A DNA stretch of 21,040 bases from Erysipelotrichaceae bacterium (lineage in GTDB: Bacteria > Bacillota_I > Bacilli_A > Erysipelotrichales > Erysipelotrichaceae), in contig JAUNJW010000003.1 of assembly GCA_030533035.1 (NCBI GenBank), positions 1 through 21,040 of the forward strand, written 5' to 3'. Below the pieces are notes generated by a model that was given only the letters and a program-made list of their open reading frames with translations, ran no database searches and was not told the origin of the DNA. Position numbers and translations under genes: made by a program. Shown in pieces: positions 8,534-17,010 of the stretch (its first letter is position 1; the number at the start of each line of letters is the position of its first letter).

Positions 8534-9750
8534 GTTCTGTAATCTCCGTTGATTTTCACGTAATCATAAGTCAGGTCGCAGCCCCAGCAGGTTACTGCCG
8601 CCTCACCTTCATTCATATTGATGTCGATGATCACTTCATCCTGCTTCAGGATTTCCAGAGCTTTGTCCTCATCAAAGACAAGACCTTTTCCCTGTCTGCA
8701 GACGCCGATCCGACCGGCGGAAGACACAAAGTCCACATCCACTTTCAGCGGATCAAAGTCAGCGCCTGAATAGCCCAGCGCGCACAGGACTCTTCCCCAG
8801 TTGGCGTCACAGCCGAAGACAGCCGCTTTCGTCAGGGATGAGCCGATCACCGATTTGGACAGTATTTCAGCTTTCTCTTCCGATTCACAGCCGGCCACCG
8901 TGCAGGTGATCAGATGCTTCGCCCCTTCGCCGTCAGCCGCCATTCTTCTTGCCAGGTCTGTGCAGACTGCCAGAAGTGCTTCTTTGAAGACTGCATATCC
9001 TTCCGTATTCTCAATGACCGGTTCATTTCCCGCCATGCCGTTGGCCAGGATGATCAGGGAATCATTGGTGGATGTGTCGCCATCCACTGAAATCCGGTTG
9101 AATGTCACATCGCAGACTTCCTTCAGAACCTTCTTCAAAGTGACACAGTCAATGGCACAGTCGGTGGTCAGATAGCACAGCATCGTTCCCATGTTGGGAT
9201 GGATCATGCCGGAGCCTTTTGAAATGCCGCCGAGTTTTACGGTTCTGCCGCCGATTTCAAACTCTGCCGCCTGTTCTTTTTTCTTTGTGTCGGTTGTCAT
9301 GATCGCTTTGGCCGCTTCATCGGAACCGGCAGCTTCATCACTCAGGGAAGCTGCCAGTGCCGGCAGGCCTTTTTCAATAGCAGCGATGTTGATCTCGACG
9401 CCGATGACACCGGTGGAGCCGACCAGGACTTCATCCGCTGAAATGCCGAGGGCCTCAGCAGCCAGTTTCTGCATCTTCCGGGCATTTTCCATATCGTTGG
9501 GGGCACAGGCGTTCGCATTGCCGGAATTGGCGATAATCGCTCTCGCGCTGCCCTTTCTGACTGTCTCAATGTCAAGCTGCACCGGAGCAGCCTTGACTTT
9601 GTTTCTGGTGAACAGACCGGCCGCGGCGCATGGAACGTCACTCGCAATCAGCGCCAGGTCATTTTTTGTCCTGCCTGCCTTGATGCCGGCATTGACGCCG
9701 CCGGCTTTGAAGCCTCTGGCAGCGGTGATTCCGCCTTCAATGAATTTCAT
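8530..9750 (-). CDS. argJ: Ornithine acetyltransferase / glutamate N-acetyltransferase precursor
   Basis: 406 residues, the usual ArgJ size. The proenzyme cuts itself before a threonine in a conserved NMxTML segment. Here that is GMIHPNMGTMLCYLTTD, with the nucleophile predicted at Thr189, so alpha and beta chains of about 188 and 218 residues are expected. A Gly rather than the more common Ala sits just before the Thr. ArgJ moves the acetyl group from acetylornithine to glutamate, which recycles acetylglutamate. Bifunctional forms also use acetyl-CoA, and no argA or argE is present in the operon, which fits either case. The start overlaps the argC stop and the stop overlaps the argB start. 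Confidence 0.95.
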   Translation of the reverse strand: MKFIEGGITAARGFKAGGVNAGIKAGRTKNDLALIASDVPCAAAGLFTRNKVKAAPVQLDIETVRKGSARAIIANSGNANACAPNDMENARKMQKLAAEALGISADEVLVGSTGVIGVEINIAAIEKGLPALAASLSDEAAGSDEAAKAIMTTDTKKKEQAAEFEIGGRTVKLGGISKGSGMIHPNMGTMLCYLTTDCAIDCVTLKKVLKEVCDVTFNRISVDGDTSTNDSLIILANGMAGNEPVIENTEGYAVFKEALLAVCTDLARRMAADGEGAKHLITCTVAGCESEEKAEILSKSVIGSSLTKAAVFGCDANWGRVLCALGYSGADFDPLKVDVDFVSSAGRIGVCRQGKGLVFDEDKALEILKQDEVIIDINMNEGEAAVTCWGCDLTYDYVKINGDYRT

Positions 9751-10679
9751 AATGTCTCTCCTGTCACCAGTCCGGCTGTTTCATCAATTCCCATGACGAT
9801 GTTCATGTTCTGGATGGCCGCGCCGGAAGCGCCTTTGCCCAGGTTGTCAAAGACGGCGGTCAGGAGGATTCTGTCCTCATTGCCTTCCACATGAATCAGC
9901 AGGTCATCTCTTGATTTCATGGCGGCGGCACTGATCATGCCGTCCTTTGCGAATGATTCATATTTTACGACGGGTCCCTGATACAGATCCTGATAAACCT
10001 TTTCAATGTCCTTTACAGTGCCGCGTATCTGGCTTTTGAACAAAGGAATGATTGTCTCCATGCCGCTGTAGAAATCAGCGACCACGGGACAGAAGGCAGG
10101 ATCATACTCAAGCCCGGAAATGATTTTCATCTCTTTAAGATGCTTGTGCATCTGGGTCAGTCCGTATAAGCGGGGCGCGTCGAGAAGCGGATCCCGGTTT
10201 TCATCTTCATACTGGGCAATCATTTTCTTGCCGCCGCCGGAGTAGCCGGTCAGGGATGTGCATCCCAGCAGGATGTCTTCAGAGACGATACCCGCTTTGA
10301 CAAGCGGCTGAATCAGAAGGATGAATCCGGTCGCATGGCAGCCCGGATTGGCAATCCTTTTTGAAGAGGCGATGATTTCTTTCTGCCCTTTCAGCTCGGG
10401 CAGTCCGTATGTCCAGCCTTCCGCTGTCCGGTGAGCTGTGGAGGTGTCGATGATCACTGTATCAAGACCTTCGGCCAGGGCAGCGGACTCTCTTGCGGCG
10501 TCATCAGGCAGGCACAGGAAGGCAATGTCAGCTGCTGCGATTGCGTCTTTCCTGACCTGGGGCTCATGGCGCAGATCATAGGGAATTCTGACAAGCTCAA
10601 TGTCTTTGCGGGCCGAGAGTCTTTCCTCAATCCTCAGTCCGGTTGTACCGGAACTGCCGTCAATGAATACTTTTGTCAT
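9747..10679 (-). CDS. argC: N-acetyl-gamma-glutamyl-phosphate reductase, short (type 2) form
   Basis: 310 residues, matching the shorter ArgC family rather than the 340-350-residue common form. The Rossmann start is VFIDGSSGTTGLRIEERL. The active-site Cys is Cys114 in IANPGCHATGFILL, and GYSGGGKKM follows. It reduces N-acetylglutamyl phosphate to the semialdehyde using NADPH. In the family, the short type is found across several phyla and is easily misread as a distinct semialdehyde dehydrogenase; the neighbours leave no doubt here. GGAGGGAAGA stands before the ATG, 12 bp after the argH stop. The end overlaps argJ (ATGA). Confidence 0.94.
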   Translation of the reverse strand: MTKVFIDGSSGTTGLRIEERLSARKDIELVRIPYDLRHEPQVRKDAIAAADIAFLCLPDDAARESAALAEGLDTVIIDTSTAHRTAEGWTYGLPELKGQKEIIASSKRIANPGCHATGFILLIQPLVKAGIVSEDILLGCTSLTGYSGGGKKMIAQYEDENRDPLLDAPRLYGLTQMHKHLKEMKIISGLEYDPAFCPVVADFYSGMETIIPLFKSQIRGTVKDIEKVYQDLYQGPVVKYESFAKDGMISAAAMKSRDDLLIHVEGNEDRILLTAVFDNLGKGASGAAIQNMNIVMGIDETAGLVTGETL

Positions 10680-10691
10680 TTCTTCCCTCCG

Positions 10692-12065
<1,374 letters not shown>

Positions 12066-12093
12066 GGCACACCTCGTTTCCTGTTCTTATTGA

Positions 12094-13320
12094 TTACTGA
12101 TTGTTTTTCTTTGCCTTTACCAGCGCCTGCACCCGGTTCGGCAGACCATAAAGTCTGATGAATCCGGCGGAATCGGTCTGGTCATAATCGGATTCGCCGA
12201 AGGAGGCGAGATCTTCGTTGTAGAGAGAGTATTCACTCCAGACGCCGCCCTTGATGACATTGCCCTTGTAGAGGATCAGCTTCACCTTGCCGGTGACTGT
12301 TTCCTGCGTCTTGTCGACAAATGCGGAGAGGGCTTCTCTCAGCGGTGTGAACCACTGGCCGTTGTATACCAGGTCAGCGAATGTCAGGGCGAGTTCCGCC
12401 TTCTTGTGGGCAGTCATTTTGTCCAGGGTAATGCTTTCGAGATAGGAGTGGGCTTCATAGAGAATTGTGCCGCCCGGTGTTTCATACAGGCCCCTGCTCT
12501 TCATGCCGACCAGCCTGTTTTCAACCAGGTCGAGCAGGCCGATGCCGTTCTTTCCGCCGATTTCATTGAGGGCCAGGATAATTTCCTTGACGCTCTTCTT
12601 TTCACCGTTGAGGGAAACCGGAACGCCCTGTTCGAATTCGATTTCGATTTCTGTTGGTTCATCCGGCGCCTGCATCGGGGAAACGCTCATTTCCAGGAAG
12701 CCGGGCTTGTCATACTGGGGCATATTGCCGGGATCTTCCAGATCGAGGCCTTCATGGCTCAGATGCCACATGTTCTTGTCTTTGGAATAGTTTGTCTCCC
12801 TTGAGATCTTCAGCGGAATGTTGTGGGCTTCGGCATAGTCGATTTCCTCATCCCTTGATTTGATATCCCATTCCCGCCAGGGAGCGATGACGGGCATATT
12901 CGGTGCGAAGTGAGCGATGGCAAGCTCGAATCTTACCTGGTCATTTCCTTTTCCGGTGCAGCCGTGGCAGATGGCGTCAGCGCCTTCCTTCAGGGCGATT
13001 TCAACCAGTCCCTTGGCAATTAACGGCCGGGCATGGCTGGTGCCGAGCAGATAAGATTCATAGGCCGCGCCTGCCTTGAGGCAGGGTACGATATAGTCGT
13101 TTGCGTATTCATCTGTCAGATCAAGGACATAGAGCTTGGAGGCACCTGTCTTCAGCGCCTTTTCTTCCAGTCCTTCCAGTTCGTCGGCCTGGCCGACATT
13201 GCCGGAAACCGCGATGACTTCGCAGTTGTTATAGTTTTCCTTGAGCCATGGAATGATGATGGATGTGTCAAGACCGCCGCTGTACGCGAGAACTACTTTT
13301 TTGATGTTTTCCTTATTCAT
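12094..13320 (-). CDS. argG: Argininosuccinate synthase
   Basis: 408 residues. The N-type ATP pyrophosphatase P-loop is AYSGGLDTS at residues 12-20, and the fold ends with [12 protein letters not shown]. It condenses citrulline and aspartate, consuming ATP to AMP and pyrophosphate, to make argininosuccinate. First structural gene of the operon. The ATG has AGAGGAG at about 9 bp. Upstream in order are a 28-codon ORF that overlaps its first codons in another frame, the T-box terminator and antiterminator, and the promoter. All arginine genes downstream depend on this one leader unless there are internal promoters, none of which I could identify. Confidence 0.96.
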   Translation of the reverse strand: MNKENIKKVVLAYSGGLDTSIIIPWLKENYNNCEVIAVSGNVGQADELEGLEEKALKTGASKLYVLDLTDEYANDYIVPCLKAGAAYESYLLGTSHARPLIAKGLVEIALKEGADAICHGCTGKGNDQVRFELAIAHFAPNMPVIAPWREWDIKSRDEEIDYAEAHNIPLKISRETNYSKDKNMWHLSHEGLDLEDPGNMPQYDKPGFLEMSVSPMQAPDEPTEIEIEFEQGVPVSLNGEKKSVKEIILALNEIGGKNGIGLLDLVENRLVGMKSRGLYETPGGTILYEAHSYLESITLDKMTAHKKAELALTFADLVYNGQWFTPLREALSAFVDKTQETVTGKVKLILYKGNVIKGGVWSEYSLYNEDLASFGESDYDQTDSAGFIRLYGLPNRVQALVKAKKNNQ

Positions 13321-13399
13321 GATTTCTTTCTCCTCTTTTCTTTCTTTTATCTGCTGTTTTGAAATGATTTACTGCGGTGCTTCGTCGCTCTTTCATCAT
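13313..13399 (-). CDS. Possible 28-codon arginine-rich leader peptide overlapping the start of argG
   Basis: An ATGATG with GGGGAGGG five bases upstream opens a 28-codon frame starting [10 protein letters not shown] and ending GERNHE. Five residues are Arg, including tandem CGA-CGA codons at positions 5-6, and five are Lys. Its TAA falls inside argG codons 2-3, so ribosomes ending here could reinitiate at the argG ATG 5-7 bases back. It begins after the T-box terminator, so it is only transcribed when antitermination succeeds. A chance ORF is possible; the SD and the overlap are what support it. Confidence 0.35.
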   Translation of the reverse strand: MMKERRSTAVNHFKTADKRKKRGERNHE

Positions 13400-13417
13400 T
13401 CTTCCCTCCCCTTAAAT

Positions 13418-13450
13418 GAAAACGTCCTCTGAGCGCAGTGCTCAAAGGAC
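13418..13450 (-). terminator. T-box intrinsic terminator ahead of argG
   Basis: GTCCTTTGAGC (13450-13440) pairs with GCTCAGAGGAC (about 13434-13424), an 11-bp stem with one G-T pair, followed by GTTTTC. The CCTTT in its 5' arm is the same sequence used by the antiterminator, so the two folds exclude each other, as expected for a T-box switch. Confidence 0.9.
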
Positions 13451-13657
13451 GATGTAATCGCGGTGCCACCTTTATTCCCGCAGCACATAAAACTGCGGAC
13501 TCTCTTTCCCTTAACGCGGTTTCTACGGGAGTCCTCTCGGCTTTCGCTTCGCGGATCCGGCTCCGGGACACGTTCCTCCTGCTTTCCTTTACCCTCTTCC
13601 ACCATACAGGGCTCGCTTGAAAGCTTTTGCGGGAGTACTGCTTCCTTTCACAGCTTT
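13418..13657 (-). ncRNA. T-box leader riboswitch, likely tRNA-Arg specific, of the arg operon
   Basis: The conserved T-box AAAGGTGGCACCGCG is at 13473-13459. The antiterminator pairs AAAGG with CCTTT and CGAT with ATCG around the TGGC bulge, which would pair with NCCA of an uncharged tRNA. Stem III is CCGCAG (13498-13493) with CTGCGG (13483-13478). Stem I can be built with GCTTTC/GAAAGC and CCCT/AGGG, with the distal GCGAGCC and ATGGTGGAAG elements. The specifier loop has AGTA on the 5' side and GGAAC-G-T on the 3' side. The codon after GAA is CGT (13572-13570), Arg, followed by a purine. Uncharged tRNA-Arg would allow readthrough into argG. The TGGC bulge predicts a G discriminator base. The T-box call is certain; the specifier assignment is fairly good. 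Confidence 0.93.
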
Positions 13658-13663
13658 AAGGGA

Positions 13664-13691
13664 ATTATAAAGGGCATTCCGATTTTTGCAA
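13664..13691 (-). promoter_or_regulatory. Promoter of the arg operon
   Basis: A perfect TATAAT (13669-13664) lies 16 bp after TTGCAA (13691-13686). Transcription would start near 13657, just before the T-box stem I. No clear ARG-box palindrome overlaps it, so T-box attenuation may be the main control. Positions 13692-13779 upstream show nothing recognisable. Confidence 0.7.
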
Positions 13692-13780
13692 GGGTTTTCA
13701 GAGAGAAATGAAAAGAATTTTCATCGCATTTGAAACAAGTTTTGAAAACTTTTTCATAAGTTTGTTCATCGCCGGCAGAT

Positions 13781-13808
13781 AAAAAGTGAAGCTGCGCGCT
13801 TCACTTTT
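13781..13808 (-). terminator. Intrinsic terminator after the fructokinase gene
   Basis: A perfect 11-bp stem, AAAAGTGAAGC with GCTTCACTTTT, and a 5-base loop. It lies 20 bp after the fructokinase stop. On the minus strand the stem ends in ACTTTTT, a normal T tract. The near symmetry could also stop plus-strand transcripts, but no plus-strand gene lies before it. Confidence 0.85.
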
Positions 13809-13828
13809 GAGTAACTTTTGTGTCTGAT

Positions 13829-14725
13829 TTAAGCTTTGGCTTCTTCTTCAGCCATCATGGCGAGCTTGATGCCGCCCATCAGACCCTGGTCATCATTCAG
13901 GCTTGCCGGAACGATATATGAATCAAGGTCTTCGAGTTCCTTTGTCTTGAGATAGTTGTTCATCATCTCAGCGACATACTTGCGGATCTGCGGGAACAGG
14001 CTTTCCTGGTGCATGACGCCGCCGCCGAGAATAATCTTCTGCGGGGAGAGAACCATAATGTAGTCAACAAGTGCCTGGGCAATGTAGTAAGCTTCCAGAT
14101 CCCAGACCTCAGGTCTGTCTGTCAGTTCAGCGCCGGGCTTGCCCCATCTTTCCGCAATTGCCGGACCGGCTGCCATGCCTTCCAGGCAGTTGCCGTGGAA
14201 CGGGCAGTGTCCCTTGTAATTGTCATCTTCGCGGATCTTGAGCAGAATATGTCCTGCTTCCGGATGCAGCATGCCGTGCAGCATCTTGCCGTTTGTCATG
14301 ACGCCGGCGCCGACGCCTGTGCCGATTGTCAGATAGACAGCGTCTGTCAGGCTCTTTGCGCAGCCCCATGTCATTTCACCGAGCAGGGAACCGTTGACGT
14401 CTGTGTCAAAGCCGATCGGGATGTTCAGCTCTTTCTGCAGAGCGCCGACGATGTCATAGAAAGCCCATCCGGGTTTCGGTGTGGATGTGATATAGCCATA
14501 AGTTTCTGAATCTTTGTGCAGATCAATCGGGCCGAAGCAGGCAATGCCGAGCGCTGCGATATCCTTGGCTTTGAAGTATTCGATGATCGGGGGCATTGTC
14601 TCTTCAGGAGTTTTTGTCGGAATTGAAATACGTTCGAGAATTTCACCATTCTCGTTGCCGACCGCGCAGAGCATTTTGGTTCCGCCGGCTTCTAATGTTC
14701 CATACAGCATATAATTGTTTTCCAT
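13829..14725 (-). CDS. scrK: ROK-family fructokinase
   Basis: 298 residues of the ROK sugar kinase family. The ATP-binding start is YGTLEAGGTKMLCAVG, the probable catalytic base is Asp109 in GFDTDVNGSLLGE, and YLTIGTGVGAGVM follows. The zinc site is GHCPFHGNCLEGMAAGPA (Cys174, His177, Cys180, with a His near 159). This spacing is typical of the fructokinase branch (ScrK/YdhR type) rather than glucokinases. It would phosphorylate fructose released from sucrose 6-phosphate. The chosen ATG has AGGA at 5 bp; an in-frame ATG five codons later lacks a good SD. It is divergent from the PTS gene and shares a control region with it. The gene symbol rests on family and context; mannose or other hexose activity is possible. 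Confidence 0.82.
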   Translation of the reverse strand: MENNYMLYGTLEAGGTKMLCAVGNENGEILERISIPTKTPEETMPPIIEYFKAKDIAALGIACFGPIDLHKDSETYGYITSTPKPGWAFYDIVGALQKELNIPIGFDTDVNGSLLGEMTWGCAKSLTDAVYLTIGTGVGAGVMTNGKMLHGMLHPEAGHILLKIREDDNYKGHCPFHGNCLEGMAAGPAIAERWGKPGAELTDRPEVWDLEAYYIAQALVDYIMVLSPQKIILGGGVMHQESLFPQIRKYVAEMMNNYLKTKELEDLDSYIVPASLNDDQGLMGGIKLAMMAEEEAKA

Positions 14726-14760
14726 GGATATCCTATATAATTGATACCCGTTTCCTTTCT

Positions 14761-14776
14761 ATCCGCTCCTGCGGAT
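14761..14776 (-). repeat. Perfect hairpin in the fructokinase 5' untranslated region
   Basis: ATCCGC-AGGA-GCGGAT on the minus strand is a 6-bp perfect stem with an AGGA loop. It lies about 36 bp before the ATG, downstream of the predicted transcription start. The loop resembles an SD but no start codon follows at the right distance. A stabilising 5' stem or RNA-binding site are both possible. Confidence 0.4.
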
Positions 14777-14792
14777 TTCACTTACTGTTTAT

Positions 14793-14827
14793 ATTTTAGC
14801 AGACCCTCAGAACTCTTGAAACGTTAT
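14793..14827 (-). promoter_or_regulatory. Candidate fructokinase promoter with an AACGTT-centred site over the -35
   Basis: On the minus strand TTTCAA (14821-14816) and TAAAAT (14798-14793) are 17 bp apart. AACGTT overlaps the upstream edge of the -35, with flanking TGAAA/TTTCA (14817-14831), the style of LacI/GalR-family operators such as those used by ScrR. The -35 match is weak and the operator arms are not evenly spaced around the CG, so this is a modest call. Confidence 0.4.
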
Positions 14828-14857
14828 TTCAGCAGGAGATGACAAAAATCAACTTGC

Positions 14858-14880
14858 ATTTAAAAACAGTATTTAAAAAC
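14858..14880. repeat. Tandem ATTTAAAAAC direct repeat in the divergent control region
   Basis: ATTTAAAAAC occurs at 14858-14867 and again at 14871-14880, start to start 13 bp. The rest of the 14830-15059 stretch holds an imperfect hairpin (CCCGCCG and CGGACGGG, 14891-14910) and a possible PTS promoter. The repeat is AT-rich and may be a regulator site or a curved upstream element. Confidence 0.3.
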
Positions 14881-14960
14881 GGAGCCTCATGCCCGCCGAT
14901 TACCGGACGGGTCAACACGCGATTTTTCAACTATTTCGATTTTCCGTTATCCAAAAGTAG

Positions 14961-14966
14961 TACAAT
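14961..14966 (+). promoter_or_regulatory. Possible -10 element of the PTS gene
   Basis: TACAAT, 5 of 6 matches, lies about 108 bp before the scrA ATG. The sequence 17 bp upstream (GATTTT) is a poor -35, which would fit a promoter needing an activator. No RAT-type antiterminator hairpin or clean cre site was seen in the leader. Confidence 0.3.
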
Positions 14967-15073
14967 GAAGGAACAGAAACACCGGCATAACGTATAAATT
15001 ACGCAAATCCGCAATGGTTTCAGATCATTCTTTTTTGTGTACTTGTCAGATGCCGGAAAAGGAGGAGAGTTTC

Positions 15074-16930
15074 ATGGCACTCGATTACAGGAAGTGCGCA
15101 GAAGAAATCTTTGCCACCCTCGGCGGTAAGGACAACATCGCTTCCGCAGCACACTGCGCCACCCGTCTGCGTTTAGCAATCGTGGACAACAGCAAGGTTG
15201 ACCTCAAAACACTCGAAAACATCGACGGTGTCCAGGGCGTTTTCTCAAACGCAGGTCAGCTTCAGATCATCATCGGCACAGGTACCGTCAACAAAGTCTT
15301 CGATGAATTCATCGACGTCTCAGGCGTATCTGCCGGCTCCAAAGACGACGTCAAGGCCGCTGCTGCCGCCAACATGCCCTGGTGGAAGCGCATGGTCAAG
15401 ACACTCGGCGACGTCTTCGTCCCGATTCTTCCCGCGATCGTAGCGGCTGGTCTCATGATGGGTCTTGTCGAGGCCCTCGGCAACGCGATCCCCGCGTTCA
15501 AGGGTTCTGACTGGTTCGGATTCCTCGACATGGCCGCCAACACAGCATTCGCTTATCTGCCGGTTCTCGTCGCGATCAGTGCCGCCAAGGTATTCGGTGC
15601 CAACGAATTCCTCGGCGCAGTCATGGGCCTCATGATGGTCCACTCCGCGCTGACCAACGGCTGGGCTGCCGCCGGCGGTTATGAAAAATGGTACCTGTTC
15701 GGCCAGGGTCTCAAGATCGGCCCGTATGTTTTCGGTCAGATCAACCAGTTAGGCTATCAGGGCCACGTCATTCCGGTTGTCATCTCCATCTGGCTGATGG
15801 CCAAGATCGAGAAGAAACTCCACAGTGTCGTCCCGGAAGTCATCGACCTCTTCGTCACACCGCTGTGCACAGTCCTGTTAACTGCCCTGGCCACATTCAT
15901 GGTCATCGGCCCGATCTTCTCCGGACTTGAAACAATCGTCCTCAATGCCGCCACCGCCCTGGTTGCCAACCCGATCGGCGCATGCATTATGGGTGCCATC
16001 TATCCTGTCACCGTTGTCATGGGTCTCCACCATATGTACAACACAATCGAGCTTGGCATGCTGGGTGCCTATGAAGGCGCGCTGAATACCTGGATGCCGA
16101 TCGCTTCCGCCGCCAACTTCGCCCAGTTCGGCGCGTGTCTCGCTGTCGGTCTCAAGACAAAGAACTCCAAGACAAAGCAGGTCGCGATTCCTTCCGCCCT
16201 GTCCGCTTCCCTCGGTATTACTGAGCCGGCAATCTTCGGTGTCAACCTGAGACTCATGAAGCCGTTCATCTTCGCCGCGGCCGGCGGTGCTGTCGGCGCT
16301 CTGTTCGGCGCCATCTTCAAGATCGGCGCTGTCTCCAACGGCGTCACCGGTATTCCGGGCTACCTGATCGCAAAGAACCCGGTCGGCTACACAATCGTCC
16401 TGGCAATCTCTGCCGGTATCGCATTTGCCCTGACATGGATCCTCTGGCAGGAAGATCCGGAAGAGGCAGACAAACCCGCCGCTGTTGAAACAGTTCCTGT
16501 CGAAACAGCCATCACAACAGAAAAAGGCACAGTCGTACAGCCTGTTGCCGGCAAAATCATCCCCGCTTCCGAAATCGCCGATCCGATGTTCGCCGCTGAA
16601 ACCATGGGCCCGTCCATCGGTATTATTCCAACAGGCGAAACAGTCTATGCGCCGTTTGACGGCAAAGTCACAATGCTGTTCCCGACAAAGCACGCGGTCG
16701 GCGTCACATCCAAAGACGGCATCGAAGTTCTGATCCATGTCGGTATTGACACAGTCTCCATGAACGGCACCGGTTTCGAAGCTTATGTCGAGCCTGACCA
16801 GGAAATCAAAACCGGCGACAAGCTGCTGCACTTTGACAGAAACGAAATCAAAAATGCCGGTCATCCGGATACAGTCATCGTTGTTGTGACAAACGGCGCT
16901 GAATTCTCTGATATCAAAAAAGCAGCCTGA
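15074..16930 (+). CDS. scrA: Sucrose-family PTS permease, EIIBCA
   Basis: 618 residues. The IIB domain (about 1-90) has the phospho-Cys Cys28 in AAHCATRLRL. The IIC membrane domain (about 105-465) begins TLGDVFVPILPAIVAAGLMMG and holds the GITEPAIFGV signature at 381-390. An Ala/Glu/Thr-rich linker leads to the IIA domain (about 488-618), with His555 in EVLIHVGIDTVSMNG. It imports and phosphorylates its sugar using phosphate from HPr. The IIC start and the divergent fructokinase point to sucrose, but related trehalose or beta-glucoside carriers share the layout. The ATG at 15074 has GGAGGAG at 7 bp; the in-frame start 20 codons upstream has no SD and is rejected. The gene leans strongly to C-ending codons (GTC, ATC, TTC, GGC), a sign of high expression. 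No sucrose-6-phosphate hydrolase is in the window. Confidence 0.88.
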   Translation: MALDYRKCAEEIFATLGGKDNIASAAHCATRLRLAIVDNSKVDLKTLENIDGVQGVFSNAGQLQIIIGTGTVNKVFDEFIDVSGVSAGSKDDVKAAAAANMPWWKRMVKTLGDVFVPILPAIVAAGLMMGLVEALGNAIPAFKGSDWFGFLDMAANTAFAYLPVLVAISAAKVFGANEFLGAVMGLMMVHSALTNGWAAAGGYEKWYLFGQGLKIGPYVFGQINQLGYQGHVIPVVISIWLMAKIEKKLHSVVPEVIDLFVTPLCTVLLTALATFMVIGPIFSGLETIVLNAATALVANPIGACIMGAIYPVTVVMGLHHMYNTIELGMLGAYEGALNTWMPIASAANFAQFGACLAVGLKTKNSKTKQVAIPSALSASLGITEPAIFGVNLRLMKPFIFAAAGGAVGALFGAIFKIGAVSNGVTGIPGYLIAKNPVGYTIVLAISAGIAFALTWILWQEDPEEADKPAAVETVPVETAITTEKGTVVQPVAGKIIPASEIADPMFAAETMGPSIGIIPTGETVYAPFDGKVTMLFPTKHAVGVTSKDGIEVLIHVGIDTVSMNGTGFEAYVEPDQEIKTGDKLLHFDRNEIKNAGHPDTVIVVVTNGAEFSDIKKAA

Positions 16931-16950
16931 TTCCTGATACACATTCACAG

Positions 16951-16962
16951 AAAGAGACCGGA
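16951..16962 (+). terminator. Left arm of a terminator split by the IS
   Basis: AAAGAGACCGGA, 20 bp after the scrA stop, is complementary to TTCAGGTCTTTTT at 18319-18331 on the far side of the IS (one G-T pair, a second G-T pair near the loop, and a bulged A). Joined, they form a stem with a TTCG loop and a T5 tract, a standard intrinsic terminator for scrA. In the present sequence the arms are 1.36 kb apart. Confidence 0.65.
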
Positions 16963-16965
16963 TTC

Positions 16966-16992
16966 TGAACTGCCCCACGAAAGTGGGACAGT
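16966..16992. repeat. Left terminal inverted repeat of the IS
   Basis: 27 bp, matching the right end at 21 positions including the outer 12 and the inner ACAGT block. It contains its own hairpin CCCAC-GAAA-GTGGG (16974-16987). A further shared block CTAAAAAAGC lies inside both ends at different spacing. Confidence 0.85.
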
Positions 16993-16994
16993 CT

Positions 16995-17010
16995 AAAAAA
17001 GCCACGGCTT
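16995..17010 (-). terminator. Weak intrinsic terminator at the end of orfB
   Basis: On the minus strand AAGCC-GT-GGCTT is followed by TTTT. The short stem starts at the orfB stop codon. It would limit transposase transcripts running on toward the 3' end of scrA. Confidence 0.45.

Noticed and set aside
14815..14831. A CcpA cre site at TGAAACGTTATTTCA
   Set aside because: The spacing around the central CG differs from the cre consensus by one base on the left and is too long on the right, so it is kept only as a loose operator candidate.
15014..15073. A start for scrA 20 codons upstream
   Set aside because: The extra residues (MVSDHSFLCTCQ...) are not part of the IIB domain, and the strong GGAGGAG lies just before the ATG at 15074.
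16974..16987. The CCCAC-GAAA-GTGGG hairpin as a terminator for scrA
   Set aside because: No T tract follows on the plus strand, and it is part of the IS terminal repeat.
15878..17005. A 375-codon minus-strand open frame antisense to scrA
   Set aside because: It is a mirror of the strongly C-ending scrA codons, which remove stops from the opposite strand. It runs across the IS junction, has no SD, and its Cys/Asp-rich translation fits no family.
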